A stretch of DNA of 64,000 nucleotides from Mycolicibacterium sp. MU0050 (lineage in GTDB: Bacteria > Actinomycetota > Actinomycetes > Mycobacteriales > Mycobacteriaceae), in the NCBI RefSeq assembly GCF_963378085.1, contig NZ_OY726395.1, positions 2,356,001 through 2,420,000 on the forward strand, given 5' to 3'. The translations under genes and the position numbers were made by a program. Shown here in pieces: positions 26,615 to 36,725 of the stretch. Within the stretch, counting starts at the first letter, position 1, and the number at the start of each line of letters is the position of its first letter. Under the pieces are notes generated by a model. It worked only from the letters and a program-made list of their open reading frames with translations, was not told the DNA's origin and made no database searches.

Positions 26615-28018
26615 TCAGTTGACGTCGGCCTGCGCGCGGAGCGCCTGACGGAAATCGTGCCGGCGCTCGTCGATGACGCGGCCGATCTCGTGCAGCATGC
26701 CGGGGCGCCCGCTGGTCAGCTTCTCGAGTTCCGCGCGGCCGACCTCGAGCATGGTCACCTCGCCGACGGCGACCGCACTGGCCGCGGTCGGTTCGCGGGT
26801 CAGGCACGTCTGGCCCACGAAGTCCCCCGTTTCCAGCAGCCGCACGGTGATCTTTCCACCGTGGTCGTCGGCGGCGAGGAGGCGAACCTTGCCGCTGACC
26901 ACGAACCGCATCGACTCGGGCACGCTGCCCACGGCCTGGACCTGTTCGTCGGCGCCGAAGCGGATCAACCGGACCTTGTCCAGCAGGAAACGGTGATCGG
27001 CGGGCGTCAGGCGCAGCGAGCGGGTGGCGACGGGCAGGGCCTCCCACAGCCGCTTCTCGGTGGAGTAGTCATCCTCGGCGCCGTCGAGATGCAGTTCGGC
27101 GCGCCGCGCCGCGTACCAGAGCCAGCGCAGGAAGGTGGCCTTCGCGGCGCCGTCGTCCGACGGGCTGCGCAACGGGATCGAGGTCCGATATGCGCCGCCG
27201 CCCAACGGGACCGAGGTCGGTGGCGTGTCGGCGCGGTGCGGCAACCCCGCGGCCACCGCGGTCAACACCGCACACACCCGGTCGGGCGGGTCCGAGGCGC
27301 CGAAGCTGGTTTCGACGAGGATCCGGTGGGCGGTGGCCGGTCGGCTCAGGTTCGTGAACGACGCACCGGCCAGCACGGAGTTCGGGGTGATGGTCAGCCC
27401 GTCGCCGGTCTCGATGTGCACCGAGCGCCAGTTGACCTCCCGCACCCGGCCGCGCCCGGCCGGGGTGTCCAGCCAGTCGCCGAGCTGGAACGGCTGCTCG
27501 AAGAGCATCAGCAGCCCGGAGATGATCTGGCCCACCGAGTTCTGCAGCGCGAGGCCGAGCACGATCGAGGTGACGCCCAGCGCGGCGAACAGGCCGCCGA
27601 CGTTGGCTCCCCAGACGTAGGAGAAGATCAGCGCCAATCCCAGGATGATCAGCACCACCCGCGCGACATCGAGGAAGATCGACGGAATCCGCTTGCGCCA
27701 GCTGCCTTCCGGGGCCCGCTGGAACAACGTGGCGTTGGTCCCGGACAGCAGCAGGATCAGCACGGTGAAACCCAGCGCCGTGGCCACCACCCGAGTCGAG
27801 GTCGCCTCCGGCGACACGTCGGAGGCCTTGACCATCAGCACCAGCAGGGCGCCCAGTGGCAGCACGTAGATACGAATCAGGTTGACCGGCCGGGCCAGAT
27901 GGCTGCCACGCTTGACCAGCACGTGGTGCAGTTCGGTCAGCGCCACCAGCAGGGCGGGTAGGCCGACCGCGACGGCGACGGCCCAGTAGAACCAGGACGA
28001 GCCCAGCAGGGAACCCAT
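26615..28018 (-). CDS. MscS-type channel with C-terminal cyclic-nucleotide-binding-like domain (Rv2434c type)
   Basis: 467-residue membrane protein of the bacterial cyclic-nucleotide-gated (bCNG) subgroup of MscS channels. Four hydrophobic helices precede the MscS pore helix and beta domain (GLFAALGVTSIVLGLALQNS, then EQPFQLGDWLDTPAGRGRVREVNWR). A CNMP-type beta roll occupies residues about 330-450. Its phosphate cassette reads GDFVGQTCLTREPTAASAV: the ribose-binding Glu is Gln and the phosphate-binding Arg is missing, so ordinary cAMP binding is unlikely. The ATG overlaps the stop of the upstream cyclase-like gene (TGATG). The same pair occurs as Rv2435c-Rv2434c in M. tuberculosis. Confidence 0.85.
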   Translation of the reverse strand: MGSLLGSSWFYWAVAVAVGLPALLVALTELHHVLVKRGSHLARPVNLIRIYVLPLGALLVLMVKASDVSPEATSTRVVATALGFTVLILLLSGTNATLFQRAPEGSWRKRIPSIFLDVARVVLIILGLALIFSYVWGANVGGLFAALGVTSIVLGLALQNSVGQIISGLLMLFEQPFQLGDWLDTPAGRGRVREVNWRSVHIETGDGLTITPNSVLAGASFTNLSRPATAHRILVETSFGASDPPDRVCAVLTAVAAGLPHRADTPPTSVPLGGGAYRTSIPLRSPSDDGAAKATFLRWLWYAARRAELHLDGAEDDYSTEKRLWEALPVATRSLRLTPADHRFLLDKVRLIRFGADEQVQAVGSVPESMRFVVSGKVRLLAADDHGGKITVRLLETGDFVGQTCLTREPTAASAVAVGEVTMLEVGRAELEKLTSGRPGMLHEIGRVIDERRHDFRQALRAQADVN

Positions 28019-30225
28019 CAGGACGACTCCGCCAGCCGCCAGATGGTCGCGCCGGCACCGCCCTTGGCCGTGTCGCCGTTGATCTCCCCGGCCTCCTTGA
28101 ACTGCCGGGTATCGCGCATAACGTCGTACACCGCGCTGGTGACGTAGATGCCCGGCTGAGTCGGACCGCTCTGCGCCTGGTACGCGAGATTCACCGCGGC
28201 GCCCCACATGTCGTAGATGACGTGGGTGCGGCCGACCAGCCCGGAAGTGACGGCCCCGGTGTCGATACCGGCCCGCAGCGCCAGCCGGTGCCCGGTCTGC
28301 GCGTTGAACCGGTCGATGATCCGTTGCATCTCGACGGCGAAATCCAGGGTGCGGCCGATGTTGTCCAGCCGGGGCACGTTCAGGCCGCAGCTGGCCAGGT
28401 AGCCGTTGCGCATGGTGCGCACCCGCTCCACGCCGATGTTCTCGGCCGCCGCGTCGAACTGACGGAACAACTGATTGACCGCCGCCAGCAGATCCTCGGA
28501 GTCCAGTTGCGTGGACAACTCGTCGAGCCCGACGATGTCGGCGAAGATGACGGTGACGTCTTGGTGGTCCTGCGCCACCACCTCGTCGCCTTCACGGTAC
28601 CGGTCGACGACCTTGGCCGGCATCAGCGACAGCAGCAGCTGATCATTCTCCTTGCGCTGCTGGTTGATCAGCTCCTCTTTGACCCGCAGATTGCGGGACA
28701 TGTCATTGAATGAGACGGTCAGATCACCGAATTCGTCGTGCGAGGTCACCGGCAGGGTGGTGTCCAGGTCGCCCGCGCTGATGCGCTGGGCCCCGGCCTC
28801 GAGCCGGCGGATGGGCTGGACGAACATGCGCGCCAACCACATCGAGGCCAGACACACCAGGAAGATGATGCCGACCGTGGACAACACCAGGTTGCGAGTG
28901 AACCGCTGCACCGGGGCGAACGCCTCGTCGGTGTCGACGGTGGCCACGATGCTCCACTGCACGCCGGGCATGTCGACCGGGCCGTAGGCCATCAGGGTTT
29001 CGTGGCCCAGGTAGTCGCGCTGGACCAGCGTCCCGCTCTCGCCGCGCCTGGCGCGTTCGAAGGCTTCACCGGTAACGGGTTGGATCAGCGTGGTGCCGCC
29101 GGCCTCGATGGCGCGGTCCGCCACGTGGGCGGGGGTTCCGTTGGCGATGACGAGACGCTTGTATTCCTCCGGATCCTGCAGGAACAACCGGGAATCGGTA
29201 CGCATCAGGTCGTCGGGTCCGACCAGGAACACCTCGCCGGTCTCGCCCATGCCCACCGCCTCCCATTGCCGGTTGGCGGTCATCGTGGCGTTGAGTTTCT
29301 CTATGGGGAACTGCAGTGCCAGCACACCCTCGATCCGGCCGGCCTCGCCGATCGGCGACATCAACCAGGCGACCGGTTCGTTGTAACTCGGCAGGTACTG
29401 GTCGAAGTCGGTGACCATGACGAAATCGACGTTGTGCGAGGTGATCACCTTGTCGAAGGCGTCGGTCAGCTTTGCGTCGCGGTAGGGCCCGTCCAGGATG
29501 TTGGTGCCCAGATCGACGCCGCGGTAGGCGCTGTAGACCACCGTGCCGTCCAGGTCGATCAGCAGCGCGTCGTCGTACTCGAAGCGGGTAACGATCTCCC
29601 GGAAGAAGTCGTGGTATCGCGCGCTGGTGGCCGACCAGGCGCTGCCGTCGCCCGCGTCGCTGACGTCGATCGAATAGTTCTCGATGTCATAGGGCGCGGT
29701 GTAGACGGCCTGCAGATAGCGCTGCGCCTGCGATGTCGGCAACAGGCCGTCCACGTCGAGGTCCTGGCCGGTGATGGAGTCGGCGCGGGGCTTGAATTTG
29801 GTTTCGTAGTAGGTCTCGATCGCCCGCTGCTGGGCCGGGGTGACGGTGACATCCTCGCCGTTCAGTTCGGCGAAGGCGCGCTTGAAGTCCCGCATCGCGT
29901 TCACGGTGCTGGCGCCTCGGGTGTAGATCACCAGCGAATCGGTGAGTTCCTGGGCCTGTGTCTCGGTCAACCGCGTCGAACGCTCGCGGATCTCGATCAG
30001 CCGGTCGAAGGCGGCCTCGCGCAACGAGCTTCGGCCCGACTCGTAGCCGATGAAACCGACCACCGCCGCCGAGACGACGCTGGTCACCAGAAGCATCACC
30101 AACAGCTTGGACTGGATGCTCATCCGCGACACCCTGTGACCGCGCCAACGCCGAGCAAAGTCGGTAAGGCTGCGGGGGTCGGTAGTAGCGGTCTCTTGTC
30201 CTGGGGGCGGCTCCGTTGCCGTCAT
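28018..30225 (-). CDS. Membrane receptor with class III nucleotidyl cyclase-like domain (Rv2435c type), probably degenerate
   Basis: 735-residue protein: cytosolic N-terminus, TM helix at about residues 40-65, a large extracytoplasmic dCache-like sensor (about 66-440), a second TM (FTRNLVLSTVGIIFLVCLAS), HAMP linker (FVQPIRRLEAGAQRISAGDL), a coiled stretch, and a class III cyclase fold from about residue 545. The first metal aspartate is kept (VIFADIVGL), as is YDMWGAAVN. The second metal site, normally GD, reads RN in VRTMRNGYLAS; the substrate-specifying Lys of EKIK is Arg; and the transition-state Arg of NxAxR is Gln (VNLAYQ). Three of six canonical residues are thus changed, which predicts loss or alteration of activity. 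It is translationally coupled to the channel gene. Confidence 0.85.
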   Translation of the reverse strand: MTATEPPPGQETATTDPRSLTDFARRWRGHRVSRMSIQSKLLVMLLVTSVVSAAVVGFIGYESGRSSLREAAFDRLIEIRERSTRLTETQAQELTDSLVIYTRGASTVNAMRDFKRAFAELNGEDVTVTPAQQRAIETYYETKFKPRADSITGQDLDVDGLLPTSQAQRYLQAVYTAPYDIENYSIDVSDAGDGSAWSATSARYHDFFREIVTRFEYDDALLIDLDGTVVYSAYRGVDLGTNILDGPYRDAKLTDAFDKVITSHNVDFVMVTDFDQYLPSYNEPVAWLMSPIGEAGRIEGVLALQFPIEKLNATMTANRQWEAVGMGETGEVFLVGPDDLMRTDSRLFLQDPEEYKRLVIANGTPAHVADRAIEAGGTTLIQPVTGEAFERARRGESGTLVQRDYLGHETLMAYGPVDMPGVQWSIVATVDTDEAFAPVQRFTRNLVLSTVGIIFLVCLASMWLARMFVQPIRRLEAGAQRISAGDLDTTLPVTSHDEFGDLTVSFNDMSRNLRVKEELINQQRKENDQLLLSLMPAKVVDRYREGDEVVAQDHQDVTVIFADIVGLDELSTQLDSEDLLAAVNQLFRQFDAAAENIGVERVRTMRNGYLASCGLNVPRLDNIGRTLDFAVEMQRIIDRFNAQTGHRLALRAGIDTGAVTSGLVGRTHVIYDMWGAAVNLAYQAQSGPTQPGIYVTSAVYDVMRDTRQFKEAGEINGDTAKGGAGATIWRLAESS

Positions 30226-30404
30226 CGCTTCACCACGGCAGCAGAGTAGCGCCTTTGCGGTCGGATTTGCACTTACCAGCCGGATTTGGTCGTCGCACCG
30301 GCCGGATTCGCGAGCAGATTTCGACGCTGGAGGCCGCCGAAAGCACCCGTCGAGCCCGCGGCGAGGCGTTTGCCGCAGCTAATGACCCTCGGGTCCGCGC
30401 CGCC

Positions 30405-31721
30405 TCAGAGCGGGGCCAGGATGAGCCAGCCGTGCGCGGGGACGACGGCGTCGGCACCGGTGTGCTCCGGCGGCGCACCGCTGCCGGCCACCACCCGCGC
30501 CTGCGCGTACCCGTGGTCCGGGATCCGCACGGGCATGGGGTCATCGGTCAGGTTGAGCGCGACCAGCAGCGTCTCGCCCGTGGCGGTGCTCTGGTACAGG
30601 TAGCGGCGGTTGTCCAAGAGCAGCGCCTCAGTGCGGGCGCGGTGCAGCCAGGGGTGCCGGCGCCGCAATCCGATCAGGAATTGGTGCAGGGCGAACATCT
30701 CGGCGGCGGCGTCGTCGACCGGCAATGGGGGAGAACCGAACTCGGGGCGGATGGCGTCGTCCCCACCGAACCGTTCCTCTTTGAGGCCCTGAAAGCCGAA
30801 CTCGTCGCCGGCGTACACGCTGGGCACGCCGCCGGTGGTCATCAGCACCACCAGTGCGTGCGCCACGTGGCGGGGATCGTCGAGCTGGGTGGCGATGCGG
30901 GTCACGTCGTGGTTGCCGATGAAGGTCAACGGGGCGAAGGAGTCCAGGAATCCGTTGTGCCGCTGCATTGCCCAGTCCAGCTCGTGGAAGTTTCCGTCGT
31001 TGAGCGCGCTCCAGACCGCCTTCCACAGCTCATACTGCGTCACGGAGTCGAAGCCGGCCTCGGTCACCAGAGCCGGGTAGTCGCCGTGGATCACCTCGGC
31101 GACGAACCAGGCCTGCGGGTAGGCAGCGCGCACGCGCGGCAGCACCCGGGCCCAGAAGTGCGGGGGGACCGCGTAGGCCGCGTCCAGCCGCCAGCCGTCG
31201 GCGCCGCGGCCCAACCAGTGCGCCATCACGTCGCCTACGTACTCGGCAACCTCGTGGTGGTCGTGATCGAGCGCGATGAGGTCGCCGTGGCCCTCGAAGG
31301 TGGCGAACCCACCCGGTGTTCGCGGTGCGCGGCGAAACCACTTCAGGGCCGCCGGGTCGCCGTCGAGTGCCGCGCGATGGCGCTCGAAATCGACACCCAC
31401 ATGGTTGAAGACACCGTCGAGCAGCACCCGCAGGCCGCGGTCGTGCGCGGCGTCGACCAACTCGTCGAAGTCGCCGTCGTCACCGAGTCGCGGATCGATG
31501 CGGTAGTGGTCGGTGGTGTCGTAGCCGTGCGTGCGGGAGGCGAACACGGGCCCGAGCGCGATGCCGGACGCGCCGAGCGCCACCGCATGGTCGAGCCAGG
31601 CCGTGACCCGGCGCAACCGGTGTTCGGCAGGCGCCGGGGCGGGGTCGGCCGGGTGGGCGCCGACGAAGCCGAGCGGATAGACCTGCCACCAGATCGCGTG
31701 GGCGACCCACTCGGGGGTCAC
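30405..31721 (-). CDS. GH13 alpha-amylase-family glycosidase
   Basis: 438-residue (beta/alpha)8 glycoside hydrolase. The GH13 conserved regions are visible: LLDGVFNHVG (region I), GWRLDAAYAVP (region II with the nucleophile Asp), WFVAEVIHGDY (general acid Glu) and FIGNHDVTR (region IV). The C-terminal beta domain starts near YLYQSTATGETLLVALNL. Substrate is not clear; glucan or trehalose-type sugars are plausible. The chosen GTG at 31721 overlaps the upstream deaminase stop by four bases (GTGA). The longer open frame runs through the deaminase gene and is rejected. The 30226-30404 gap shows nothing recognisable. Confidence 0.88.
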   Translation of the reverse strand: MTPEWVAHAIWWQVYPLGFVGAHPADPAPAPAEHRLRRVTAWLDHAVALGASGIALGPVFASRTHGYDTTDHYRIDPRLGDDGDFDELVDAAHDRGLRVLLDGVFNHVGVDFERHRAALDGDPAALKWFRRAPRTPGGFATFEGHGDLIALDHDHHEVAEYVGDVMAHWLGRGADGWRLDAAYAVPPHFWARVLPRVRAAYPQAWFVAEVIHGDYPALVTEAGFDSVTQYELWKAVWSALNDGNFHELDWAMQRHNGFLDSFAPLTFIGNHDVTRIATQLDDPRHVAHALVVLMTTGGVPSVYAGDEFGFQGLKEERFGGDDAIRPEFGSPPLPVDDAAAEMFALHQFLIGLRRRHPWLHRARTEALLLDNRRYLYQSTATGETLLVALNLTDDPMPVRIPDHGYAQARVVAGSGAPPEHTGADAVVPAHGWLILAPL

Positions 31722-32197
31722 GGCCGAAACCTGGCCTCGTACAAGCCCTTCATCTCGTCCTCGAACTCGGCCACCGGGCCTTCGGCCACGACGCGCGGCG
31801 CCACCGTGGCGATGGGCAGCGCGGCGACGGGGGAGGGCGGCGCGCCCCACTGCTCACGCCAGCCGGACAGCTGGGCCGAGGAGGTGGCGTAGACGATGCG
31901 GCCCAACCCCACCCAGGCGTGCCCGGCCGCGCACATCGGGCAGTGCTCGCCGGTGGTGTACACGGTGGTCCGGATGCGCCGCACGGGTGGCACGTTGGCC
32001 GCGGCCCACCGGGCGATGGCGAACTCGGGATGCGCGGTCGCGTCGCCGCCGGCGACGCGGTTGCGGTCCTCGAACAGCGTCTTGCCGTCGGCGTCGACGA
32101 GGATCGAGCCGAACGGCTCGTCGCCGGCGGCCAGCGCCTCCCGTGCCAGTTCGACACAGCGCGCCAGGTATTCGATGTCCACCTCGGTCACGGCCAC
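31718..32197 (-). CDS. Zinc-dependent nucleoside/cytosine deaminase family protein
   Basis: About 159-residue cytidine-deaminase-like protein. The zinc and proton-shuttle motif appears as HPEFAIARW (H-x-E) and the second metal motif as TTGEHCPMCAAGHAWVG, a slightly altered P-C-x-x-C. GDEPFGSILVDADGK near residue 24 is the usual substrate loop of guanine/tRNA-adenosine-type deaminases. The exact base deaminated is not predictable. A GTG at 32197 is the likely start, since family homology begins near there; GTG 32191 is possible. It overlaps the amylase gene by four bases, an odd but clear coupling. Confidence 0.8.
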   Translation of the reverse strand: MAVTEVDIEYLARCVELAREALAAGDEPFGSILVDADGKTLFEDRNRVAGGDATAHPEFAIARWAAANVPPVRRIRTTVYTTGEHCPMCAAGHAWVGLGRIVYATSSAQLSGWREQWGAPPSPVAALPIATVAPRVVAEGPVAEFEDEMKGLYEARFRP

Positions 32198-32223
32198 GCT
32201 CGCTGAGTCTACGCACCGCGGTG

Positions 32224-33960
32224 CTACGGCGTGGCCGTGGCGATCTGCCATTCGGCCGCGGCCTGCTGCTGGGTCCAGAACTCGGCGAAGCGTCCGTCGG
32301 CGGCCAGCAACGCCTCGATGCTGCCGTCCTCGACGATGCGGCCGGCTTCGACGAACAACACCCGGTCGGCGTGTCGGATGCTGGCCAGCCGATGGGCGAC
32401 GATCACCCGGGTGCGGGAACGCCGATCGGCGATCAGCGCGTCCACCACGGCCGCCTCGTTCTCCGTGTCGAGGGCGCTGGTGGCCTCGTCGACGAGCAGC
32501 ACCGGCGCGGGCTTGACCAGCGCGCGGGCGATGCTGACCCGTTGCCGCTCGCCGCCGGACAGCGCGGCGCCGGCCTCCCCGACCACGGTCTGGTCCCCGT
32601 CGGGGAGGCGGGCGGTCAACTCGTCGACCCGGGCCAGGCGCATGGCGTCGGCGACGGCATCGTCGGTGGCCTGCGGGTCGCCGACCAGGATGTTGTCCCG
32701 GACCGTGCCGTCGAACAGGTACGGATGCTGGAAGACCACGCTGACCGCGGCGCGGCGCTCGGCCGGCGTGAGTGTCGCCAGGTCCACACCGTCGAACAGG
32801 ACCCGGCCGCCCTGCGGCTCGTGCAGGCCGGCGATCAGCCCCAGGATGGTGCTCTTACCTGATCCCGAGGGGCCGACGATCGCGGTGGTGGCGTCGGGTT
32901 CCAGCGTGAAGCTGGCGTCGCGGAGCAACGGTTGGTCGCCGTATCCGAAGGTGACGCCGTCGAACTCGATGCGCGGCGCCCGCGCGGACGCCAGCGCGGC
33001 GGATCCCGCGGACAGCGTGGGGGCGTCCAGCACGGCCTGGATCCGACCGAGGGTGGCGCGGGTGGTCTCGATGGCCGGCGCCAGTTCGCTCAGCGCGCTG
33101 AAGGGTTCCAGGTAACGCGCGATGACCACGATCAACGCGATGGCCTCGGGCACGCCGAGTTGGCCGCGCACGGTCAGCAGCGTGGTCATGCCGGCCAACA
33201 GGATCAGCGCGACCTGACTGGCCAGACTGAACAGCAGCTGCCCGGGGATCTGCATGGTGAGCAGGCGCAGCGTGGCGCCGTGCTGGGCCTCCAGCGCCGC
33301 GCCGACCTGGCTGCGGGCCGGCGCCACCCGCCGGGCCGCGCGCAGCGCCTGCTGGGTGCGGGCGAACTCGATGATGCGCTCGGTGAGCGCGGAATTGGAC
33401 TCGTCGGCGACGGCGTCGGCGCGGCGGGACAGCCGGCCGGCCGCCCACATCGCGCCCAGCAGAACGGCCACCCCGGCCAGGGCGGCCAGGCCCAGCGGCG
33501 GCGAAATCGCCACCAGGGCAATGGCGATCGCCGCCGGCAACAGGATGGCGCCGAGCAACGGTGTCAGCAGGTTGACCACCAGGCCCACCAGTTCGGGGCC
33601 GGTCGAGGCGATCGCCTGCCGGGCGGTGGCGGTGTTGTCGGCGTCCAGCCAGTCCAGCCGGACGTTGGGCAGCCGGTCGGCGACATCGTGCTGGGTGTGG
33701 TCGAGCAGCTTGAACCCCAGGTCGAAACCCCTACGCGCGGTGCTGGTGTCGACGATCCAGCAGGCGACAGTCACCGCGGTGAGCCAGCCCAGCCAGGGCC
33801 AGGCCTGCGCCGGCGTGTCGCCGAACAACGCCGCGACCAGCGGCACCAACAGCACGGTGGCCGCCGCGCGCAGCAGCACCGAGGTCACCGTCAGCGCGGC
33901 GTAGACGTTGATCCTGCCGCGTTGGTCGGCTGGGATGAGGGCGAGCAATGTGCGGATCAT
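32224..33960 (-). CDS. irtB: Mycobactin/carboxymycobactin importer, ABC subunit IrtB
   Basis: 578-residue ABC exporter-fold half-transporter that pairs with IrtA to import ferric siderophores through the inner membrane. Residues 1-320 hold six TM helices; the nucleotide-binding domain has Walker [16 protein letters not shown]-loop VVFQHPYLF, signature [16 protein letters not shown] and Walker [13 protein letters not shown]. Length is that of M. tuberculosis IrtB (579). It starts four bases inside the end of irtA, showing one message controlled by the IdeR box upstream of irtA. The next gene downstream (31718-32197) is unrelated. Confidence 0.96.
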   Translation of the reverse strand: MIRTLLALIPADQRGRINVYAALTVTSVLLRAAATVLLVPLVAALFGDTPAQAWPWLGWLTAVTVACWIVDTSTARRGFDLGFKLLDHTQHDVADRLPNVRLDWLDADNTATARQAIASTGPELVGLVVNLLTPLLGAILLPAAIAIALVAISPPLGLAALAGVAVLLGAMWAAGRLSRRADAVADESNSALTERIIEFARTQQALRAARRVAPARSQVGAALEAQHGATLRLLTMQIPGQLLFSLASQVALILLAGMTTLLTVRGQLGVPEAIALIVVIARYLEPFSALSELAPAIETTRATLGRIQAVLDAPTLSAGSAALASARAPRIEFDGVTFGYGDQPLLRDASFTLEPDATTAIVGPSGSGKSTILGLIAGLHEPQGGRVLFDGVDLATLTPAERRAAVSVVFQHPYLFDGTVRDNILVGDPQATDDAVADAMRLARVDELTARLPDGDQTVVGEAGAALSGGERQRVSIARALVKPAPVLLVDEATSALDTENEAAVVDALIADRRSRTRVIVAHRLASIRHADRVLFVEAGRIVEDGSIEALLAADGRFAEFWTQQQAAAEWQIATATP

Positions 33961-36620
33961 CGGCGGGCCTCCTCAACCGCGGTGACACCCCGACCGGAGT
34001 CCCACAGCGCGCGGTACCGCCCCTCGGCGGCGTACAACTGGTCATGGGTGCCGATCTCGGCGATGCGGCCGTGGTCGAGCACCACGATCTGGTCGGCCCC
34101 GGTGATGGTGTGCAAGCGGTGCGCGATCACCAGCACCGTGCGGTCCCGGGTCAGTCGGTTGAGTGCCTGCTGGACAAGGAATTCCGATTCGGGGTCGGCG
34201 AAGGCGGTGGCCTCGTCGAGGATCAGCACCGGGGTGTCGGCCAGGATCGCCCGGGCGATTGTCAGGCGTTGGCGTTCGCCGCCGGACAGTCCCGAACCGG
34301 CCTGCAGCACGGTGTCGTAGCCCTGCGGCAGCGCCATGATGCGCTCGTGGATCTGCGCCGCGCGGGCGGCCGCCTCGATCTGCGCCGCGCCGGCGTCCGG
34401 CCGGGCCAGCGCGATGTTGTCGGCCACGGTGCCGGCCACCAGCTGCGTCTCCTGCAGGACGAAACCCACCTGCCGGTACAGGTCGTCGGCCTCGAGGGTG
34501 CGGATATCCCTGCCGCCGATGCGGATGGCGCCCCGGCCCACGTCGTGGAAGCGGGCCAGCAGGGCGGCCAGGGTGGATTTGCCGGAGCCGGACGGGCCGA
34601 CCAGGGCCGTCACCGTGCCGGGGCGCAACTGCAGGCTGATGTCCTCGAGCACCGCGACGCCGGGCCGGTAGCCGAAGGTCACGCGATCGAAGGACACGGT
34701 GCCCCCGGGCGCGTCGGTCCCGGCGGAATCCGCGGTGTGCAGGGTGAGTTCGTTCTCGTCGAGCGCGCTCTGGATGCGCCGGGCGGCGAGCATGCCCCCC
34801 TGGATCCCGCCCAGGCCGTAGGCGATGCCCAACAGGCGAGCCCCGAACGTGGTGCCCAGGAACAGGAACGGCAGCAGGTTCACCGGGTCCATCCTTCCGG
34901 CCACCACCAGCGGTGTGCCGACGGCCATGATGAGCCAGAGGAAGGCCGACGGCCGGGTGACCAGATCCATCAGGGTCTTCTTGCCCACGAACGGCCGCTG
35001 CCAGTCCACCAGGAAGTCGATGTACTCCTCGAGCCGACGGCGGAAGGTGGACGCCGCCGCGCCGCCGAAGACCCGCACCACCGGCTGGCCCTCCAGGTAG
35101 GCGCCGGCCTCGCCGGTCATCCGCTCCGACCACTTCTGCGACTGCCCGATCTTCGGGCCGGACTGAATCGACATCACCGACATCAGCACCAGGCTGAACA
35201 GCACCGGGACCAGCAGCGCCAGGGCCAACCGCCAGTCCACCACGAACAGGTAGATCAGCACCGCCAGCGGGGCGACGACCGCGGCCACCGCGTCGGGGAT
35301 GGCGTGGGTGATCAGGTAGTGCAGTGCCAGGGTGTCGTCCTGCACCAGCTGCTTGATGGAACCGGAGCCACGCTCGGTGAACCAGCCCAACGGCAGCTTG
35401 GACAGCTTGGTCAGCAGCCGCGACCGCAGCGAGCGGGCGAAGTTCGCGTCCACCCGGTGCAGCCACAGAGTCAGCCCCGCGGTCAGCACCGTGCCGGTGC
35501 CCAGCAGCCCGACCGCGGTGAGTCCCAGCGTCCACAGCCGCTCGGCCTCGGCGCCGGTCAGCAGCAGCCGGGCCAGCTCGACCAGCAGCACGAACGGCGC
35601 CAGCTGCACCAGCGTGATCACCGCCTGCAACACGCCGGAGACGATCAGCGGGGTCTTCAGCGGCGAGAGCAGTCGCCCGGCGCCCTGGGCACGCCAGCTG
35701 CCCGGCGACGCCGTCGCCCCGGCGACGGCCGGGGTCGGAGTCGCGGCGACGGCCGGGGTCGGGGTCGCGGGGGCCGGCGCTGGTGCGGCCGCGTCGGTCT
35801 CGGCCGCGGGACCCTGGGCCACCGGGGTCTCGGCGACCGGGGACTTCTTGTCGGCGGGCTTCTCGTCGCCGCGCTTGGAGCCCATCGCGCGGCCCTCGGT
35901 CCAGTACGCCTGCGGGTGCATCTCGGACTTGGGGAAGCCGAACTCGTCGCGCAACCGGGTGCGCAGCACCTTCAGCGAACCGGCCTCCGGGGTCACCCAG
36001 GCGTACCAGTTGGACCAGTCGCGGGCCTCGATGGCCGCGGCCAACGAGCCGGTGTCGCGCCGCAGCACCCAGTGCACGCGCAGTCGGGGGTGTTCGGCGA
36101 TCGGGATCAGCCGGTCGTCGTCGTCGTGATATTCGAGGTAGGCCTCAATGGGAAGGTCGTGGGGGACCGCCTCGATGATGCCGTTGATGGCCGGGATCGA
36201 GGCGGGGTCGCCGATCAGCAGATAACCGGCGGGCTGGTCCTCGGGCGCCTCGGGGACGCTGAAGCCTCGAGACCCCAGCACCACGACCGGGACGGTGTCG
36301 CCCGCGGTGGCGTTGCGGGCCCACGTGGTGGCCGGACCGGCGGGTTCGTGCAGCACGACGTCGATGGCGAACCGGCCGGTCTCCGGGTCGGCCTCCGAGA
36401 GGGTGTAGCCGCGCTGGAACTCGGTGTCGGAGCCCTCGGGGTCGGGGAACCAGAATCGCAACCACGACGTCGGCTCCACGACCGCGTCCTCGAACAGCGT
36501 CGGCGAGACCATCCGTACCCGCAGGAAACGCGGCGCAACCAGGAACGTTTCGACGACGGTCGCCTGGTGGTCGCGGGCTCCGAAGCCCTTCATCATCACG
36601 CCCTGGAAACCGCGTGCCAT
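33957..36620 (-). CDS. irtA: Siderophore importer and reductase, ABC subunit IrtA
   Basis: 887-residue fusion. Residues about 1-265 form a FAD-binding siderophore-interaction domain ([15 protein letters not shown], then [37 protein letters not shown] and ending [14 protein letters not shown]) that reduces Fe3+ in mycobactin. A Pro/Ala-rich cytosolic linker (about 275-320) has two ATPTPAVA repeats. TM helices follow (about 330-610), then a nucleotide-binding domain with [28 protein letters not shown] and [16 protein letters not shown]. Partner IrtB overlaps by four bases. Transcribed when iron is scarce. Confidence 0.97.
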   Translation of the reverse strand: MARGFQGVMMKGFGARDHQATVVETFLVAPRFLRVRMVSPTLFEDAVVEPTSWLRFWFPDPEGSDTEFQRGYTLSEADPETGRFAIDVVLHEPAGPATTWARNATAGDTVPVVVLGSRGFSVPEAPEDQPAGYLLIGDPASIPAINGIIEAVPHDLPIEAYLEYHDDDDRLIPIAEHPRLRVHWVLRRDTGSLAAAIEARDWSNWYAWVTPEAGSLKVLRTRLRDEFGFPKSEMHPQAYWTEGRAMGSKRGDEKPADKKSPVAETPVAQGPAAETDAAAPAPAPATPTPAVAATPTPAVAGATASPGSWRAQGAGRLLSPLKTPLIVSGVLQAVITLVQLAPFVLLVELARLLLTGAEAERLWTLGLTAVGLLGTGTVLTAGLTLWLHRVDANFARSLRSRLLTKLSKLPLGWFTERGSGSIKQLVQDDTLALHYLITHAIPDAVAAVVAPLAVLIYLFVVDWRLALALLVPVLFSLVLMSVMSIQSGPKIGQSQKWSERMTGEAGAYLEGQPVVRVFGGAAASTFRRRLEEYIDFLVDWQRPFVGKKTLMDLVTRPSAFLWLIMAVGTPLVVAGRMDPVNLLPFLFLGTTFGARLLGIAYGLGGIQGGMLAARRIQSALDENELTLHTADSAGTDAPGGTVSFDRVTFGYRPGVAVLEDISLQLRPGTVTALVGPSGSGKSTLAALLARFHDVGRGAIRIGGRDIRTLEADDLYRQVGFVLQETQLVAGTVADNIALARPDAGAAQIEAAARAAQIHERIMALPQGYDTVLQAGSGLSGGERQRLTIARAILADTPVLILDEATAFADPESEFLVQQALNRLTRDRTVLVIAHRLHTITGADQIVVLDHGRIAEIGTHDQLYAAEGRYRALWDSGRGVTAVEEARR

Positions 36621-36678
36621 CCTCGCCCCTCTCCCGCGGTCCGGGATTCGGCCGCGATGCCGCCCAGCGGCTGCTGAC

Positions 36679-36697
36679 TAAGGGTAGCCTCACCTGT
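36679..36697 (-). promoter_or_regulatory. IdeR box of irtAB
   Basis: On the plus strand TAAGGGTAGCCTCACCTGT matches the iron box at 14 of 19 positions; the minus-strand reading AGGTGAGGCTACCCTTA is clearest. It lies 59-77 bases upstream of the irtA ATG and contains a TACCCT -10-like hexamer, so IdeR binding would block RNA polymerase. Confidence 0.85.
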
Positions 36698-36725
36698 CGC
36701 GGCGCGGCGGTGCAGGTTCGTCGGC

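Noticed and set aside
30226..30404. Repeated CCGGATT(T) words in the gap after the cyclase gene
   Set aside because: Short, irregular spacing and no dyad or promoter; reads as ordinary intergenic sequence.
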